A DNA stretch of 64,000 bases from Pirellula staleyi DSM 6068 (GTDB lineage Bacteria; Planctomycetota; Planctomycetia; Pirellulales; Pirellulaceae). The notes under the pieces were generated by a model, which was given only the letters and a program-made list of their open reading frames with translations, did not search any database and had not been told where the DNA came from. The position numbers were made by a program, and so were the translations under genes. Positions 1-10,372 of the stretch are shown piece after piece (within the stretch, counting starts at the first letter, position 1; each line of letters begins with the position of its first letter). The stretch is taken from the NCBI GenBank assembly GCA_945875845.1, contig CAMCMB010000017.1:35306-99305 (forward strand), in the 5' to 3' direction.

Positions 1-79
1 ATACCTTCTTTAGGTACTCAAAAATTTGCACTCGTATTGATTGGTGCTCGGTGCTATCCATGCTGAAGGATCCTAGTTG

Positions 80-2497
80 TTATTGTACAACGGGTAAGGA
101 AGTGGAATTGGCAGATGTTGGTAAGCTCTCCATTTTCTTACTCGGCCCTGCTAACTTAAGCGCTTCAATGACTTGAGTTTCGGTGAGTAGGTCCCTTAAG
201 ACGATAGGATTGTCTGGAGCAGAAGCAGAATATATTGCCAAAATTGGAATAGACAAGCTATTGAGCTCGTTTAGTTTTGCCCGAATATTCGGCGGGTAGT
301 TGGTCATGTCGGCAACCATGGGAACAATCCCTTCGGACTCAAGGAATTCTTTCACTTTCTTGGTTTCCAGAGCAACACGTAGATTGAGTTTGCAGTTTTG
401 GCACCAATTGGCGGTAAAATCGATCATGACGGTTTTGCCGTTTGCAACGAGTGCGTCAAGCTTGGATTCTTCATATTCTTGCCACGCAATTTGATAGCGC
501 GATGGCTGCAAGAGGTAAAACGAACCATACGTTCCCAGCAAAGCGACCATCGCAGCCACCCCCCACGCTTTGACCTTGGTATTGGTCTCGGCCCAAGCAG
601 GGACCCGTCCAATCAACCAACACGAAAACCAAACGAACATCAGGGCAGAAAGCATGGCCATTCGGTCTTGATCCAAGAACCCGCTGACCAGGAAAACGAC
701 GGAAAGCAACATCGGAAACGCCATGAGTTCCTTGAACGTTTCCATCCAGGGACCAGGCTTGGGCAAAAAGGAAAGCATGGAAGGCTGTGCGGCCACGACC
801 AAGTAGGGAAGTGCCATTCCTAGCCCAACGCCAAAGAAAATCAACAGCACCACCCAGGCGGGTTGGCTCAAGGCAACGATAAACACTCCCCCCAAAAACG
901 GTGCACTGCAGGGCGTCGCCAAGATCGTCGTAATCAAGCCTTTAAAAAAGGCGCCCAGGTAGCCTTCCCGATTGGAAAGCTCAGTACTTGTTTTGCTCAT
1001 CGCAAAACCGGGAATGGGAATCTCCCAAACACCCAGAAAACTCAACGCCAGGGAAAACATGAAGGCTGTAATAATAATTCGAAACCCGATCGCACCGAAT
1101 TGCTCGCCCCAACCGTAAGCTGTCCCAGTATTGTACCGAATCAAAATACTGATTAGACCGAGCCCTAAGACGAGCGAGATGATGCCCGCAGCATAGGTCA
1201 ATGTGAGCATGGAGGCCGTCTTGCGATCACCCCCCGATTCGCTTACGAATCCAAGTACTTTGAGGCCGATGACTGGTAAAACGCATGGCATGAAGTTGAG
1301 GATGAACCCCCCGAGCATCGCCAGGCAAAACTTGGTCCAGATCTCGAACGAACTCAGTGTCAACTTGATCGTCGGTCCATCGATCCATTTCACTAAATTA
1401 GGATTCTTGGCTACATCGTTAAACGAAACGGCTGTCATGGCAGCGTTAAGTACTTCCGTTTTCGATTCGGAGCCGACAGTGACATCCAACTGGAATCGAA
1501 TCCCCCGAGGTTCATCGCATGAACCATCGGTGCAGCCCTGGTAGCCGATCAACCCCTCCACGGGATAAATGCCATCGATCGCTTGCTTTGGGACTTGAAG
1601 AGGGACTCGCCACGTCACGTCCCCCTGGTAATATTCGACATCGATTCCGCCACCGAGATCTTTGGTAATGACCTTACTGCTAGTCTTGGGATCTCCGGCG
1701 ACCAAGCCAGCTTTTTGTGTCATCGCAATGAGGGTTCGCGACTGGGTGTTGCTATCGTTCGGATCGTATTTATAGATGTGATAGTTCGCATCCGGTTTCG
1801 CAACGAGAACCAGTTCGAAGGAATCCCCTGCTTTAACAACAGATTTGGTTTGTGAAATGGTCCATTCGACAGGGCTATTGGGTGCTCGGAATGGACCGTT
1901 ACTCGCCTGTGTTTTTGCAGATGCGTAGAACCCCTTGAATTTCGCTTGAAGTTCAAGTCCGCGAACGGGAATGCAAGATTTCTCACATACCTGCGAGTCC
2001 ACTTTGATTTTTAAAGGAGGAGCCCCGCCGGCGATTGGCGTCTGGAAGGTGACGGGTGCGGTCCACAAAACGGAGTCGTGGTGCACCTCGACGCGCACGC
2101 CCTCGAAACCTTCTTCTTTGAGCGATATCTCAAAGGAGCTGTCCGGCGAGAATGGGCCCGCAAGCTTCACCCCGGGGGCATTCACTTCGATGACCGTCGG
2201 GGCGGGACCTCCAGGGGGCTGAGTTGTCGAAAATGTGTGATAGCCGGTATTGAGTGTGACTTGAACTTGGACCCGCCCGCGAAGTCCACCCTCCTCAGCT
2301 TCGTAACTCGCTTCGTACTCGTAGGGCGTTCCTAGCAAGTTGTCGCTGAAACCGTCGCCCAGACCGCTTCCAAGTCCAAAGTCCACGCCCTTGGATTTGG
2401 ACTTTTGAAAGCCGTAGACGTCGGCCGAGAGCAAAGGCAACGACAAAACCAGGCAAATCGCCGGGACAAGACGTGTTAAAAATGACGGCATTGGCAT
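80..2497 (-). CDS. dsbD: DsbD-type thiol:disulfide interchange protein
   Basis: An 805-residue inner-membrane protein that should carry electrons from cytoplasmic thioredoxin across the membrane to periplasmic thiol proteins. Visible parts in order: a signal peptide (about 1-29); two successive DsbD alpha-like periplasmic domains (about 55-190 and 208-345), each with a Cys pair (C171/C175 in CEKSC, C322/C327 in CTDGSC); an eight-helix core with the two membrane cysteines in MPCVLP (C405) and ATPCSAP (C530); and a C-terminal thioredoxin domain with an ANWCQNC active site near residue 710. E. coli DsbD has one alpha domain and about 565 residues, so the duplicated alpha domain explains the extra length. 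The start has a GCGAG-like site a few bases upstream. It stands alone; the next gene upstream is unrelated and a repeat-filled spacer lies between. Confidence 0.9.
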   Translation of the reverse strand: MPMPSFLTRLVPAICLVLSLPLLSADVYGFQKSKSKGVDFGLGSGLGDGFSDNLLGTPYEYEASYEAEEGGLRGRVQVQVTLNTGYHTFSTTQPPGGPAPTVIEVNAPGVKLAGPFSPDSSFEISLKEEGFEGVRVEVHHDSVLWTAPVTFQTPIAGGAPPLKIKVDSQVCEKSCIPVRGLELQAKFKGFYASAKTQASNGPFRAPNSPVEWTISQTKSVVKAGDSFELVLVAKPDANYHIYKYDPNDSNTQSRTLIAMTQKAGLVAGDPKTSSKVITKDLGGGIDVEYYQGDVTWRVPLQVPKQAIDGIYPVEGLIGYQGCTDGSCDEPRGIRFQLDVTVGSESKTEVLNAAMTAVSFNDVAKNPNLVKWIDGPTIKLTLSSFEIWTKFCLAMLGGFILNFMPCVLPVIGLKVLGFVSESGGDRKTASMLTLTYAAGIISLVLGLGLISILIRYNTGTAYGWGEQFGAIGFRIIITAFMFSLALSFLGVWEIPIPGFAMSKTSTELSNREGYLGAFFKGLITTILATPCSAPFLGGVFIVALSQPAWVVLLIFFGVGLGMALPYLVVAAQPSMLSFLPKPGPWMETFKELMAFPMLLSVVFLVSGFLDQDRMAMLSALMFVWFSCWLIGRVPAWAETNTKVKAWGVAAMVALLGTYGSFYLLQPSRYQIAWQEYEESKLDALVANGKTVMIDFTANWCQNCKLNLRVALETKKVKEFLESEGIVPMVADMTNYPPNIRAKLNELNSLSIPILAIYSASAPDNPIVLRDLLTETQVIEALKLAGPSKKMESLPTSANSTSLPVVQ

Positions 2498-2878
2498 GAT
2501 CTCGCTTGAAAGAGTGAATAGTCAGTTTACAAGCTTGGTAGTCGTTTGGTCAACCTATTGAAGTTCCCGACGGTTTGCCGGGTGTTTAGTCGACCGCCCC
2601 ATGTCTTTCACGCTAGCAACCAAGGGAACTCACTTTCGATTGAATTTTTTGTAGCTACAGGGCGCAAGCCAAATGGTACTCACTTTGCGGAATGGTTCGA
2701 ATTCGTAGTGGAAGTCGCCAAGACTTCCCTTGACTTAAGCGCGAAACAAGGAACTCTGGCGAGTTCCACTACCAAAGTGAGTGCCGTTGGGCGCGAGCCC
2801 TCAGGTTTCGCCGCATTTGTCTAGCACTCACCGGACGGCTTGCGCCGTTCCGCTTACAAAGTGAGTGCAGTAGGGCGT
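2498..2878. repeat. Gene-free spacer with 'actcacttt/aaagtgagtgc' repeat element
   Basis: A 381-bp spacer without a credible gene. From about 2626 to 2875 it holds several inverted and direct copies of a short motif (actcactttg / caaagtgagtgc) around GC-rich arms such as gcttgcgccgttccgc. A related, shorter copy lies at 56036-56182, so this is a dispersed intergenic repeat family. Confidence 0.7.
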
Positions 2879-4591
2879 TTAAACCCGGTGTTTGAGCCTA
2901 TTGGCGAGTCTCGTCAGCGTGCTGCTTGCATCCCCCTCAACCATTTTTGCGTGAATCAGATGAAGTTGAGATCGATCCGACCATGCGGCACTGAGCGCCA
3001 GGTCAAACTCCGATTCCGTCGCGACAAGGTAGCCCTTGCCTCCGCCATACACTTCCGGCAGTTTGGAGTAATTCCAAACGGCAATTTCGTTGTATTTCCA
3101 AATTCCTTCTTGCAGAAACCGCTCGGTTCCATAGCCGTGATTATCGAGCACAATGATCACAGGATTGTGGCCGAGTCGAATGAGCGATGACATCTCTTGG
3201 CCTGTCATTTGAAATGCACCGTCGCCCACGATAACCAACACCCGATCGTTGGGTTTGGCAACACAAGCTCCCAATGCAGCAGGTACCGAAAACCCCATCG
3301 AGGTGTAGTAGGCTGGCGACAGAAAGTCCGTTTTCTCATGGATCACCAATTCCGACGAGGCAAAGAGTGCATCGCCTATGTCGGCAATCACAATCGTTTG
3401 TGCGTCGATCTGAGCATTGATGCGTGCCATCATGCGACTTACCTCCAACGGGCGGTCTGGCTCGATCTGGATTCCCACAGGTTTTTTGACATGGAGAGTG
3501 TCAGGGATGACTCGATGCGCTGGTTGCGGACTTGCTTCGATGAGACGGTCTAGGAAATCGGCCAGGGGTACCTGCGGATAATGATGGTAGGAAATCTGAA
3601 GATGCTCGCTCGTGGCGTAAATGCAATTTCTCACTTCCAGTTGGGCGGTATAGATCCCCAAGTTGATGTCGGTCATAAATGCGCCGAGCAGCAAAATGCA
3701 ATCGCTCTCCTCGACGTACTTCGTGACATCGTCGCGTCCCATGGCTCCCTCGTATAGTCCGCAGTACAACGGGTGAGTCTCATCGACAACACTTTTCCCA
3801 AGAATCGTAGCAGCGATGGGGATCTTCGCCCTTTCCGCTAGTTTTATCAACTGATCCTGCAAGCCGAATCTGTGGATTTCAACGCCCGCAATAATCATGG
3901 GCTTCTTCGCTTGGTTGATTCGTTCGATTGCTTCCCGAACGGCCTCCTCCAACGCGAGCGAATCGTACTCCACCGAAGGGCGTCGATATGCGTGCGTTAT
4001 CGAGGGGACGACATTGACCATGTCGCGAGGTAATTCGATATACACCGGACGCTTGAATCGATAGCAAGCGTCCAACACGCGGTCGATTTCGCTAAACGCC
4101 ACGAGCGGATCCACCAATTCCGTTGATGCGATGCAGAGTTTCTCGAACACTTCGCGTTGTGTGCTGAAGTCGCGAACCTTGTGGTGAAGCAAAGGATTGT
4201 TGATGCGTTCATTCAATCCAGGCGAACCCGTGATCAATACAACCGGCGATTTTTCGGCAAAAGCCCCTGCAACACTGTTGCAAACGGAAAGCCCTCCGAC
4301 ACAATAAGTCACGCACAAGGCACCCATTCCTCGAATCCTCGCATAAGCATCTGCTGCAAACCCTGCGCAGTCCTCACGGGTACAGCCAACCATGTTGATT
4401 GGGCTTTTCTCCAACATGCTATAAAAATTCAGGACGTAGTCCCCTGGGATTCCAAAGCAATCTTGTATCCCGTAATCTTGCATGCGATTGATGATGTACT
4501 GCCCGATCGACAAATCCATCTGCCCGGGTCGTTGGCTTATGGTCGTTTTATTCTCCGTGCGTTTCCCGATGGAACTAAGCGCGTTGGTCAT
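2879..4591 (-). CDS. ThDP-dependent 2-keto acid decarboxylase (indolepyruvate/pyruvate decarboxylase-like)
   Basis: About 570 residues with the three-domain layout of ThDP decarboxylases. The N-terminal PYR domain has FGIPGDYVLNF and the catalytic Glu region (CTREDCAGFAADAYAR); the central domain is DHS-like; the C-terminal PP domain has the GDGAFQMTGQE...DNHGYGTE stretch that binds Mg and diphosphate. In known relatives (KdcA, IpdC, PDC) the reaction is non-oxidative decarboxylation of a 2-keto acid to an aldehyde. The PYR and PP sequences look more like indolepyruvate/phenylpyruvate decarboxylase than acetolactate synthase, but the substrate cannot be read from sequence alone. The reading frame is open to a TTG at 4630 and an ATG at 4624; I chose the ATG at 4591 because GGAAA lies 5-6 bases before it. 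The gene has no pathway neighbours. Confidence 0.82.
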   Translation of the reverse strand: MTNALSSIGKRTENKTTISQRPGQMDLSIGQYIINRMQDYGIQDCFGIPGDYVLNFYSMLEKSPINMVGCTREDCAGFAADAYARIRGMGALCVTYCVGGLSVCNSVAGAFAEKSPVVLITGSPGLNERINNPLLHHKVRDFSTQREVFEKLCIASTELVDPLVAFSEIDRVLDACYRFKRPVYIELPRDMVNVVPSITHAYRRPSVEYDSLALEEAVREAIERINQAKKPMIIAGVEIHRFGLQDQLIKLAERAKIPIAATILGKSVVDETHPLYCGLYEGAMGRDDVTKYVEESDCILLLGAFMTDINLGIYTAQLEVRNCIYATSEHLQISYHHYPQVPLADFLDRLIEASPQPAHRVIPDTLHVKKPVGIQIEPDRPLEVSRMMARINAQIDAQTIVIADIGDALFASSELVIHEKTDFLSPAYYTSMGFSVPAALGACVAKPNDRVLVIVGDGAFQMTGQEMSSLIRLGHNPVIIVLDNHGYGTERFLQEGIWKYNEIAVWNYSKLPEVYGGGKGYLVATESEFDLALSAAWSDRSQLHLIHAKMVEGDASSTLTRLANRLKHRV

Positions 4592-4696
4592 TTGATTTCC
4601 AGCTGATTGATAAGTGAATGGCATGGACAAAGCGATGACAGGACGGACTCATTGTAAGGAAGTTCAACCGTTCGTGGAAATCCCTTTCGCTACATC

Positions 4697-4752
4697 GCAA
4701 TTCGACGGACTAGGAAGTCCGTCGTACCATTAAAACAACAGCCCGCTAGTGT
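4697..4752. repeat. Dispersed palindromic repeat, family 1 (partial copy)
   Basis: Contains the 20-base imperfect palindrome gacggactaggaagtccgtc (4704-4723) followed by gtaccattaaaacaacagcccgc. The same text recurs at about 29661-29812, 32501-32660 and 44704-44828, always between genes. Confidence 0.8.
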
Positions 4753-4775
4753 GTTCTGGCGGATCAGGGCAGCAT

Positions 4776-4807
4776 AAAAAAAGGGCCAATCTTTCGATTG
4801 ACCCTTT
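4776..4807 (-). terminator. Intrinsic terminator of rpsA
   Basis: Read on the minus strand: a 9-bp stem (GGGTCAATC / GATTGGCCC with one G-U pair) closed by a GAAA tetraloop and followed by seven T residues. It lies about 70 bp after the rpsA stop codon, as expected for a rho-independent terminator. Confidence 0.9.
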
Positions 4808-4873
4808 TCTCCATTCTTTTTCCATTCTTTTTCCGTTCATGGCATTCGCTCGAAGAGCAAAAGACATGTCGGT

Positions 4874-6673
<1,800 letters not shown>

Positions 6674-7042
6674 GCGTAGAAGTCCTTGGGAGAGCTAGCG
6701 GGAGATTCGGCTAGACGCATGAGAAAGAGTTAAGAACCGACTTAAAGATCGATTTACGTGATTCCTTCTTGGCGATAAAGTTGGGGACCGACTCTCGACG
6801 CAGCGTTAAAGAAAGAGGTTTCGATTGGCTGAGCGTGTGGTAACTTTACCAGCACAGTTAAAAACTCATACAACCATGGGTTACGGAGTGTAACAACGTT
6901 TCGACGGGACGGCAACAGCGTATCGGCTCTCGGCCTAACGGAATCCCTTGATGTTTTGAAGAAAACAGACCGTAAGCCGAGCCAAAGCTGGTCGCTTGAA
7001 ACCAACCTTCCCTATCCCTTTTTCCATGCAAGAAATCGTTTC
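6674..7042. other. Divergent spacer between rpsA and rpiB
   Basis: 369 bp between two divergent genes. It must hold both promoters, but I see no clear -35/-10 pair, riboswitch or conserved RNA. Short ORFs here have no recognisable content. Confidence 0.5.
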
Positions 7043-7543
7043 ATGACTAACTCCGCTCCTCTCCGCTACGCAATCGGCGGCGATCACGCTGGATTCACAC
7101 TCAAGTATGACGTCCTCAAGCTCGTTCAAACGCAGGCAATCGATGTCATCGATTGTGGTACCCATACGGCAGAACCATGCGATTTCCCCGATTTCGCGGA
7201 AATAGTAGCAAAGAAAATCCTGGTGGGTGAAGTCGATCGCGCAATCCTCGTCTGCGGTTCAGGAGTTGGCGTGAGCGTGGCGGCGAACAAGTTCCCCGGT
7301 ATTCGCGCAAGTGTCTGCCACGACACTTACTCGGCTAGGCAAGGCGTCGAGCATGATGACATGAACATTTTGTGCATCGGTGCTCGCGTTATCGGCACGG
7401 AGCTCGCTTTCGAAGTCGTGCGAGCTTTTCTGAATGCTCGATACAGCCCGTCTCCCAGACACGCCGACCGGCTCGCAAAAATCGCGGATATTGAGCGACG
7501 CGTTTTGTCGGGTGAGTTTTCGAGTGGCGAGCACCAGAGCTAA
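7043..7543 (+). CDS. rpiB: Ribose-5-phosphate isomerase B
   Basis: 166 residues of the RpiB/LacAB family, which interconverts ribulose 5-phosphate and ribose 5-phosphate in the pentose phosphate pathway. Seen: the N-terminal YAIGGDHAGF phosphate/substrate motif, a DCGTHTAEPCDFPDFA segment, the catalytic region with LVCGSGVGVSVAANK (Cys base) and the RASVCHDTYSARQGVEHDDMNILCIGARVIG block. The ATG at 7043 is chosen because homology begins there; the frame stays open to 6956 but the extra residues do not fit the family. The last 285 bases lie antisense to the 3' end of the permease gene on the other strand. Confidence 0.93.
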   Translation: MTNSAPLRYAIGGDHAGFTLKYDVLKLVQTQAIDVIDCGTHTAEPCDFPDFAEIVAKKILVGEVDRAILVCGSGVGVSVAANKFPGIRASVCHDTYSARQGVEHDDMNILCIGARVIGTELAFEVVRAFLNARYSPSPRHADRLAKIADIERRVLSGEFSSGEHQS

Positions 7544-8731
7544 AACGGCCAGCGGCAAAACGGTCATCCAAAGCAACCCTGGTCCGGTTCCGTATCTGGA
7601 TACAACCGAGGAGATCAGTGTCGCTGTCACATATCCAAGCGATTGGGCGAGCGTCATCGAGGCGATTCCCATCACGCTGGGATTCATCTGATGGGCATGC
7701 TCGTTTGTCGATATTTGGAATGGGCAGTTCAAGGCGAGGGCAAGTCCAAAAAGCCCAAAGAATGTCATCCCCTGCGTCGCCAACAAACACCCAGCAAACA
7801 ACAAGATCCAGCCTGTAGGCCCAACGAAGAGAAGCTTTCTCTTTAAGCCTGGAAAAAAGGGCATGGAAATAAGCAACGCGATTTCGATCGCCACTGCGAA
7901 AGCAAACACAAAGTAGCCATAGTTACCATAGGTACTTGTCAAAAACTCATGTGCATAGAGTCCATACGACATTTCACAAATCCCCACCATCCAGACCAGT
8001 AGCAAAAGTCCATACCAGTCCCAATTGCTCCCGATTCCTAGTTTTTCACTTCGCGAGGGCCCCCTTTCGTGCACTTTGTGATTCGGAACAAATCCGGCTT
8101 GGTTTTCAAGTTGTCGACTTTCCGATGGCAGCATCAGCCATGCTAGAAACGCAATCGAAGCGTGGCAAACGCTGATCGTGGCGCCAATAAACAAATGATA
8201 GGTTTCGACCTGTTTCTCGGTCGCACTGGATGCGCCCATGATGAGTAATGCGGCCATGTAGCCCGCCGAACCTGCAGCCCGAACCGTGTAGGCATAATCA
8301 CCCATCGTCGAAACCCCAATGTGGTTCAGCAATGTCATCACGCTCGACTGCACACATCCTAGCATCAGCAGACAAAGCGACACATCGACAAACGGTCCCA
8401 CCAGAAAATTCCCCATGGAAGCATTTTGCATTCGCCAGCCGAGAAGCAATTGAATACAACCCAAAACGACAGCAGTGCAGAACAACATCCATTGTGGCGA
8501 TCGAGTCCAACCACGCGATTCCGCAAAGCGAAAAAGAAAATACGTCATGCAAGCAGCAATCGGAACAATGCTGGCGATCAGACTTGCCGTGGAGGGCGTC
8601 AGAACGCGGCGCAGGTGCGTTTGCAAGGGAAACGAACTGAATCCCAATGCCAAAAAGTGTACGAAATACGTTGTGCCTGAAAAGAAAATCGCGGAAGTCG
8701 TTCGTTCCGTCGATTGGGAGCGAGTGTTCAA
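7259..8731 (-). CDS. MFS transporter (nucleoside/sugar permease-like)
   Basis: 490 residues. The first 400 or so form a 12-helix major facilitator with a pattern like the nucleoside:H+ symporter / MFS_1-like group: paired Pro/Gly-rich helices, LSxxxSxxGxx-type segments and a central charged loop near residues 200-230. The substrate is not determinable. The twelfth helix ends about 7540; beyond it the frame runs another ~89 residues without any hydrophobic segment, fully antisense to rpiB, and this tail has no transporter character. Possible explanations are loss of the original stop codon or a genuine long cytoplasmic tail. The gene is divergent from the LysR gene. Confidence 0.8.
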   Translation of the reverse strand: MNTRSQSTERTTSAIFFSGTTYFVHFLALGFSSFPLQTHLRRVLTPSTASLIASIVPIAACMTYFLFRFAESRGWTRSPQWMLFCTAVVLGCIQLLLGWRMQNASMGNFLVGPFVDVSLCLLMLGCVQSSVMTLLNHIGVSTMGDYAYTVRAAGSAGYMAALLIMGASSATEKQVETYHLFIGATISVCHASIAFLAWLMLPSESRQLENQAGFVPNHKVHERGPSRSEKLGIGSNWDWYGLLLLVWMVGICEMSYGLYAHEFLTSTYGNYGYFVFAFAVAIEIALLISMPFFPGLKRKLLFVGPTGWILLFAGCLLATQGMTFFGLFGLALALNCPFQISTNEHAHQMNPSVMGIASMTLAQSLGYVTATLISSVVSRYGTGPGLLWMTVLPLAVLALVLATRKLTRQNASLNIRDFCEPVGVSGRRAVSSIQKSSHDFESELRADNASTDAQNVHVIMLDALPSRVSVVADTCANTGELVRRHAHANS

Positions 8732-9198
8732 GGGGTGTCCAGTTTTTGTAAAGCTTGCTCGATACCATCCGTGCCGAACTATATTGCCTCAAAAGGCAAA
8801 CCATGTCCAGACACAAAAATTGTGAGACGGTTCAGAGGCTGTGATTTCATAGTACCCGTGATTTCATAGTACCCGTGATTTCATAGTACCCGTCACGCTC
8901 CGTCGTGACGTCCCTTGTCCAAAACCTTCGGTTTTTGAGGCAACATCACACGGAGTGTGATGGGCACTTTCATCGGAGTCAAAAAATAGCAACTCAGAGC
9001 CTAGCAATGGGCGCGGGAAGCTTGACAAATAGTTCTGGCGAATGACACGCCCTTCGCGCCTCAAAGCGTGCCAACCAATTTACAGGTACTTTCCAAGCTG
9101 CCTCCCTCGGCTTACATAAAGTTTTGGCTCTGATCCTTGACTCCACGCGATTAAAAGGCTATCTTTCGAATCGACAAAGTTAATACAGGAGTCATTAA
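8732..9198. repeat. Spacer with 17-bp tandem repeat and palindromes
   Basis: A 467-bp gene-free spacer. It contains three exact tandem copies of gtgatttcatagtaccc (8841-8857, 8858-8874, 8875-8891), followed directly by the palindrome gtcacgctccgtcgtgac (8892-8909) and, further on, cacacggagtgtg (8948-8960). The promoters of the flanking divergent genes must lie in the remainder. Confidence 0.8.
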
Positions 9199-10257
9199 AT
9201 TAATAAAAATAATAAAAGAGTCGCCAGTTCGCACGGTGCTGTTCATATCCGTTCCTTAAAAGTTTTCTACGACGTGGTTCGACGCCGGAGCTTCTCCATG
9301 GCGGCGAGCGACCACGGAATGACGCAAAGTGCCGCCAGCCAAAGTGTGCAACACCTCGAAGATTTCCTCTCGGTCCAATTGATCGATCGCACCAAGCGAC
9401 CGTTTGTATTGACCGCCGAAGGGCAAAAATTCTACGACGGGTTGTCGGGCGTTCTTCGTCAGTTCGATTCGCTGGTCGACGAAGTCCGATTGGGTGGGAT
9501 TGCCTCGGGCGAGAATGTTGCCGGCCAGGTTGTGGCTGCATCCATTTATTCGATGGGACTAAGCTACATCCCAGTCCTACAGGAAAAATTCCAAAAGCAT
9601 TATCCTTCGGCCACGTTCGCGTATCAGCTTGCGCATCCGCACGAGGTGTATCGAATGGTTGAGCAAGGGTCCGTCGACTTCGGTATGGTGAGTTATCCCG
9701 ATCAGAATCATTCGGCTTTGCAGACGACACTTTGGCGTCATGAGCCGATGATTTTGGTCGCATCACCTCGTCATCGACTTTCGTCTCTCGGCCGAATCTC
9801 CCCGGATGCGCTCTCTCAAGTTGGCTTGGTTGCGTTTGCCGGCAATCTGCGTATTCGGCAAGAAATCGACAAAGAGCTTCGCAACCTTGGCGTGACCATG
9901 CGCGTCGTGGTTGAGCTCGATAACATCGACTCGGTCAAGCATGCGGCCATCGTCAATAGTGGCGTTGCCTTTCTGCCGATGTTGACCGCCCGAAACGAGC
10001 TGGCCGCGGGCTCATTAAAATGGATTCCCTGCGATGGACTTGAGTTAACTCGACCTCTGGGAATTATTCAACGCAGAGATGTGACACTAAGCCGGGCGGC
10101 ACGTAGCTTCGTGGATTTGATGATGAAAAATCGAATCTGGGATCAAGAGCGAATTCAACCGACCGACTCTGAAAATCCCGACGATGGCCCTTCTTCGGAA
10201 CCTTATGTCGCTTCCAATGCAGCGGAAGAAGCTGCTTCGACGCTGGCAGCTGGTTAG
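9199..10257 (+). CDS. LysR-family transcriptional regulator, probable regulator of gltBD
   Basis: About 352 residues with an N-terminal winged HTH (LKVFYDVVRRRSFSMAAS...MTQSAASQSVQHLE) and a periplasmic-binding-like effector domain (about 110-310). The first ATG or GTG in frame (GTG, 9274) falls inside HTH helix 1 and would remove LKVFYDV, which every LysR protein needs. The frame is open back to a TAA at 9196, and the only good ribosome site (AGGAG, 9187-9191) sits 7 bases before an ATT at 9199, so I annotate an ATT start. ATC at 9247 is a weaker alternative. It lies 115 bp upstream of and in the same direction as gltB, recalling GltC control of glutamate synthase in Bacillus; that role is inference. 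Confidence 0.82.
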   Translation: MNKNNKRVASSHGAVHIRSLKVFYDVVRRRSFSMAASDHGMTQSAASQSVQHLEDFLSVQLIDRTKRPFVLTAEGQKFYDGLSGVLRQFDSLVDEVRLGGIASGENVAGQVVAASIYSMGLSYIPVLQEKFQKHYPSATFAYQLAHPHEVYRMVEQGSVDFGMVSYPDQNHSALQTTLWRHEPMILVASPRHRLSSLGRISPDALSQVGLVAFAGNLRIRQEIDKELRNLGVTMRVVVELDNIDSVKHAAIVNSGVAFLPMLTARNELAAGSLKWIPCDGLELTRPLGIIQRRDVTLSRAARSFVDLMMKNRIWDQERIQPTDSENPDDGPSSEPYVASNAAEEAASTLAAG

Positions 10258-10372
10258 ACAGTTGTTATCCGATCCATTTCAAAACGGTGATCGAGAACAC
10301 GCGGTCTTGCCACTTCTCAACCCAAATTACCAACACGCAACGCCCAAGTAGTAAGTTAAGGATTTCGATACG

